A stretch of DNA of 7,983 nt, taken from contig JAHEFC010000070.1 of assembly GCA_024640385.1 (NCBI GenBank), forward strand, positions 4,848 through 12,830. Reading direction: 5' to 3'. This document shows, one piece after another, positions 6,855-7,983 of the stretch (within the stretch, counting starts at the first letter, position 1; each line of letters begins with the position of its first letter). The notes under the pieces are model-generated. The model did not search any database. It worked only from the letters and a program-made list of their open reading frames with translations, and was not told the DNA's origin. The position numbers and the translations under genes were made by a program. This stretch comes from Sphingobacteriales bacterium. GTDB lineage: Bacteria > Bacteroidota > Bacteroidia > Chitinophagales > Chitinophagaceae.

Positions 6855-7976
6855 TTAGAATAAGCACCTGTAGGTAATATGCCGCTTGGCAAAAGTTGCG
6901 CCAGTGGCTTCGTGGATGGCCAGCATAGGTGCGTTGAAATCGCCTACCCAGGAAAGCTCCAGTTCATCATATTTTGCGGTATCATAGGCGTATTCCTTGA
7001 GTTTGATGAAAAGCGCCGATTCCAGTCCAAAGCGCTGGTAACGTTTTTTGGTACCCATGATCACGGCCCGGATCCTCCTGTTTTTAACAATATATTTATT
7101 CCAGAGAAAGTGCAACTTGCCGATCAGGCCCAGTTTTCCGTTCAGGCCCCTGATCAGTTCATTGGTATCCGGCACGATCAGCACAAATGAAGCCGGTTCA
7201 CCATCCACATAAGCAAACCAGATCACACCCTCATCCACTATGGGTTTCATCTTCTCAAAAGATTCCCTGATGGTGGCATCAGTAATAGGTGTGAAATTTT
7301 CAAAATCCTGCCAGGCATCATTATAGATCTCCTTGAAATCAGCCGCGAATTTGTTCAGTTCTTTCACCCGCAGGTGTTCCAGTGTGACACCCGGTTTTTT
7401 TGCCACCCAGTTTGCGATCTTGGTGAATCTTTCCGGGAAAGGCTTTGAACGAACCAGTTTATTCGAGATCTGCTCGTACAATACCTGGAACCCATAATGC
7501 TCAAATAACCTTTTGTAATAAGGAGGATTATAGTTCATTCCATAATAAGGGCTGGTAAACCCTTCGATCAGCAGTCCCCACCACATATCATTCTCACCAA
7601 AATTGATGGGGCCGTCCATGGCCTTCATCCCGCGTTGCAATAACCAGGCTTTAGCGGTATCGAACAGCAGGTCTGCAGCAGCCTGGTCATTAATGCATTC
7701 AAAAAAACCACAGCCTCCGGTAGGCTGTTCATAATTGAATGCCTTTTTCTTGTTGATGAAAGCGGCGATCCTGCCGGTCAGTTTGCCTTTATCATCTTTC
7801 AGTATCCAGCGTGTGCATTCACCGAACTGGTGGAAATTATTTCTGCGTGGATCAAATACAGATTCGATATCATTATCCAGGGGACAGACCCAGAGCGGAT
7901 CATTTTTATACAGGACCCTGGCGACATCAAGAAATTCTTTCCCTGACTTTTGATCATTCACTTCTGTTATTCTCAT
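6855..7976 (-). CDS. GNAT-like acyltransferase family protein
   Basis: A 373-residue soluble protein with no signal peptide or membrane segment. I recognise it as a conserved bacterial family usually annotated as GNAT N-acetyltransferase; the substrate is unknown. The N-terminal half has YKNDPLWVCPLDNDIESVFD (23-42), then WILKDDKGKLTGRIAAFINK (57-76). It continues with the family-typical MDGPINFGENDMWWGLLIEG (120-139) and YYGMNYNPPYY (144-154). The C-terminal half carries the acetyl-CoA-binding-like turn MGTKKRYQRFGLESALF (307-323), similar to GNAT motif A (Q/RxxGxG/A) but with Glu in place of the last Gly/Ala. ELSWVGDFNAPMLAIHEATG (340-359) resembles the GNAT end motif. Two GNAT-like halves in one chain is plausible for this length. 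ATG at 7976-7974 lies seven bases from the window edge, so its promoter is not visible; no better start is seen. It is upstream of gtrA with a 27-bp gap. Confidence 0.8.
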   Translation of the reverse strand: MRITEVNDQKSGKEFLDVARVLYKNDPLWVCPLDNDIESVFDPRRNNFHQFGECTRWILKDDKGKLTGRIAAFINKKKAFNYEQPTGGCGFFECINDQAAADLLFDTAKAWLLQRGMKAMDGPINFGENDMWWGLLIEGFTSPYYGMNYNPPYYKRLFEHYGFQVLYEQISNKLVRSKPFPERFTKIANWVAKKPGVTLEHLRVKELNKFAADFKEIYNDAWQDFENFTPITDATIRESFEKMKPIVDEGVIWFAYVDGEPASFVLIVPDTNELIRGLNGKLGLIGKLHFLWNKYIVKNRRIRAVIMGTKKRYQRFGLESALFIKLKEYAYDTAKYDELELSWVGDFNAPMLAIHEATGATFAKRHITYRCLF

Positions 7977-7983
7977 CTCTATA

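Overview
The window looks like ordinary chromosomal DNA from a member of the Bacteroidota, probably Chitinophagaceae or a close relative. The grounds are protein style (a YpdA-type flavoprotein, a secreted GH95 glycosidase, a DUF4403 lipoprotein and a GtrA protein starting with a conserved FFYPPF segment), weak Shine-Dalgarno signals, AT-rich leaders, and one perfect TAnnTTTG -7 box, the hallmark of Bacteroidota housekeeping promoters. The family assignment is inference from recall, not a search.

Layout, left to right. Positions 1-1170 (minus) hold the first 390 codons of dnaK, cut by the window edge. Positions 1171-1330 are a gene-free leader with an extended imperfect hairpin. Positions 1331-2305 (minus) encode a YpdA-family FAD/NAD(P)H oxidoreductase. 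Positions 2366-4822 (minus) encode an exported GH95 alpha-L-fucosidase-type glycoside hydrolase with all four expected catalytic residues. A 106-bp divergent promoter region follows. A DUF4403 lipoprotein gene starts at 4929 (plus). Its open frame stops at 6209, but the rest of the family's C-terminal domain continues in another frame to 6355, so the gene carries a one-base frameshift near 6189-6194. Two minus-strand genes then run toward it: a GtrA-family membrane protein (6336-6827) and, 27 bp upstream of it, a GNAT-like protein (6855-7976).

How the genes relate. GH95, ypdA and dnaK are co-directional with short gaps (60 and 160 bp), but they share no evident pathway: sugar release in the periplasm or outside the cell, thiol redox, and protein folding. 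DnaK probably has its own promoter. The GNAT-like gene and gtrA may be co-transcribed, and gtrA also has a promoter-like box of its own. The two transcription directions converge at about 6336-6355.

I found no mobile element, CRISPR array, tRNA or rRNA, phage gene, toxin or defence cassette, and no evidence of a new multi-gene system. The most useful anomalies are the DUF4403 frameshift, the structured ypdA-dnaK intergenic hairpin, the uncertain gtrA start next to a strong -7 box, and isoleucine at position 14 of YpdA, where characterised Firmicutes homologues have a cysteine.
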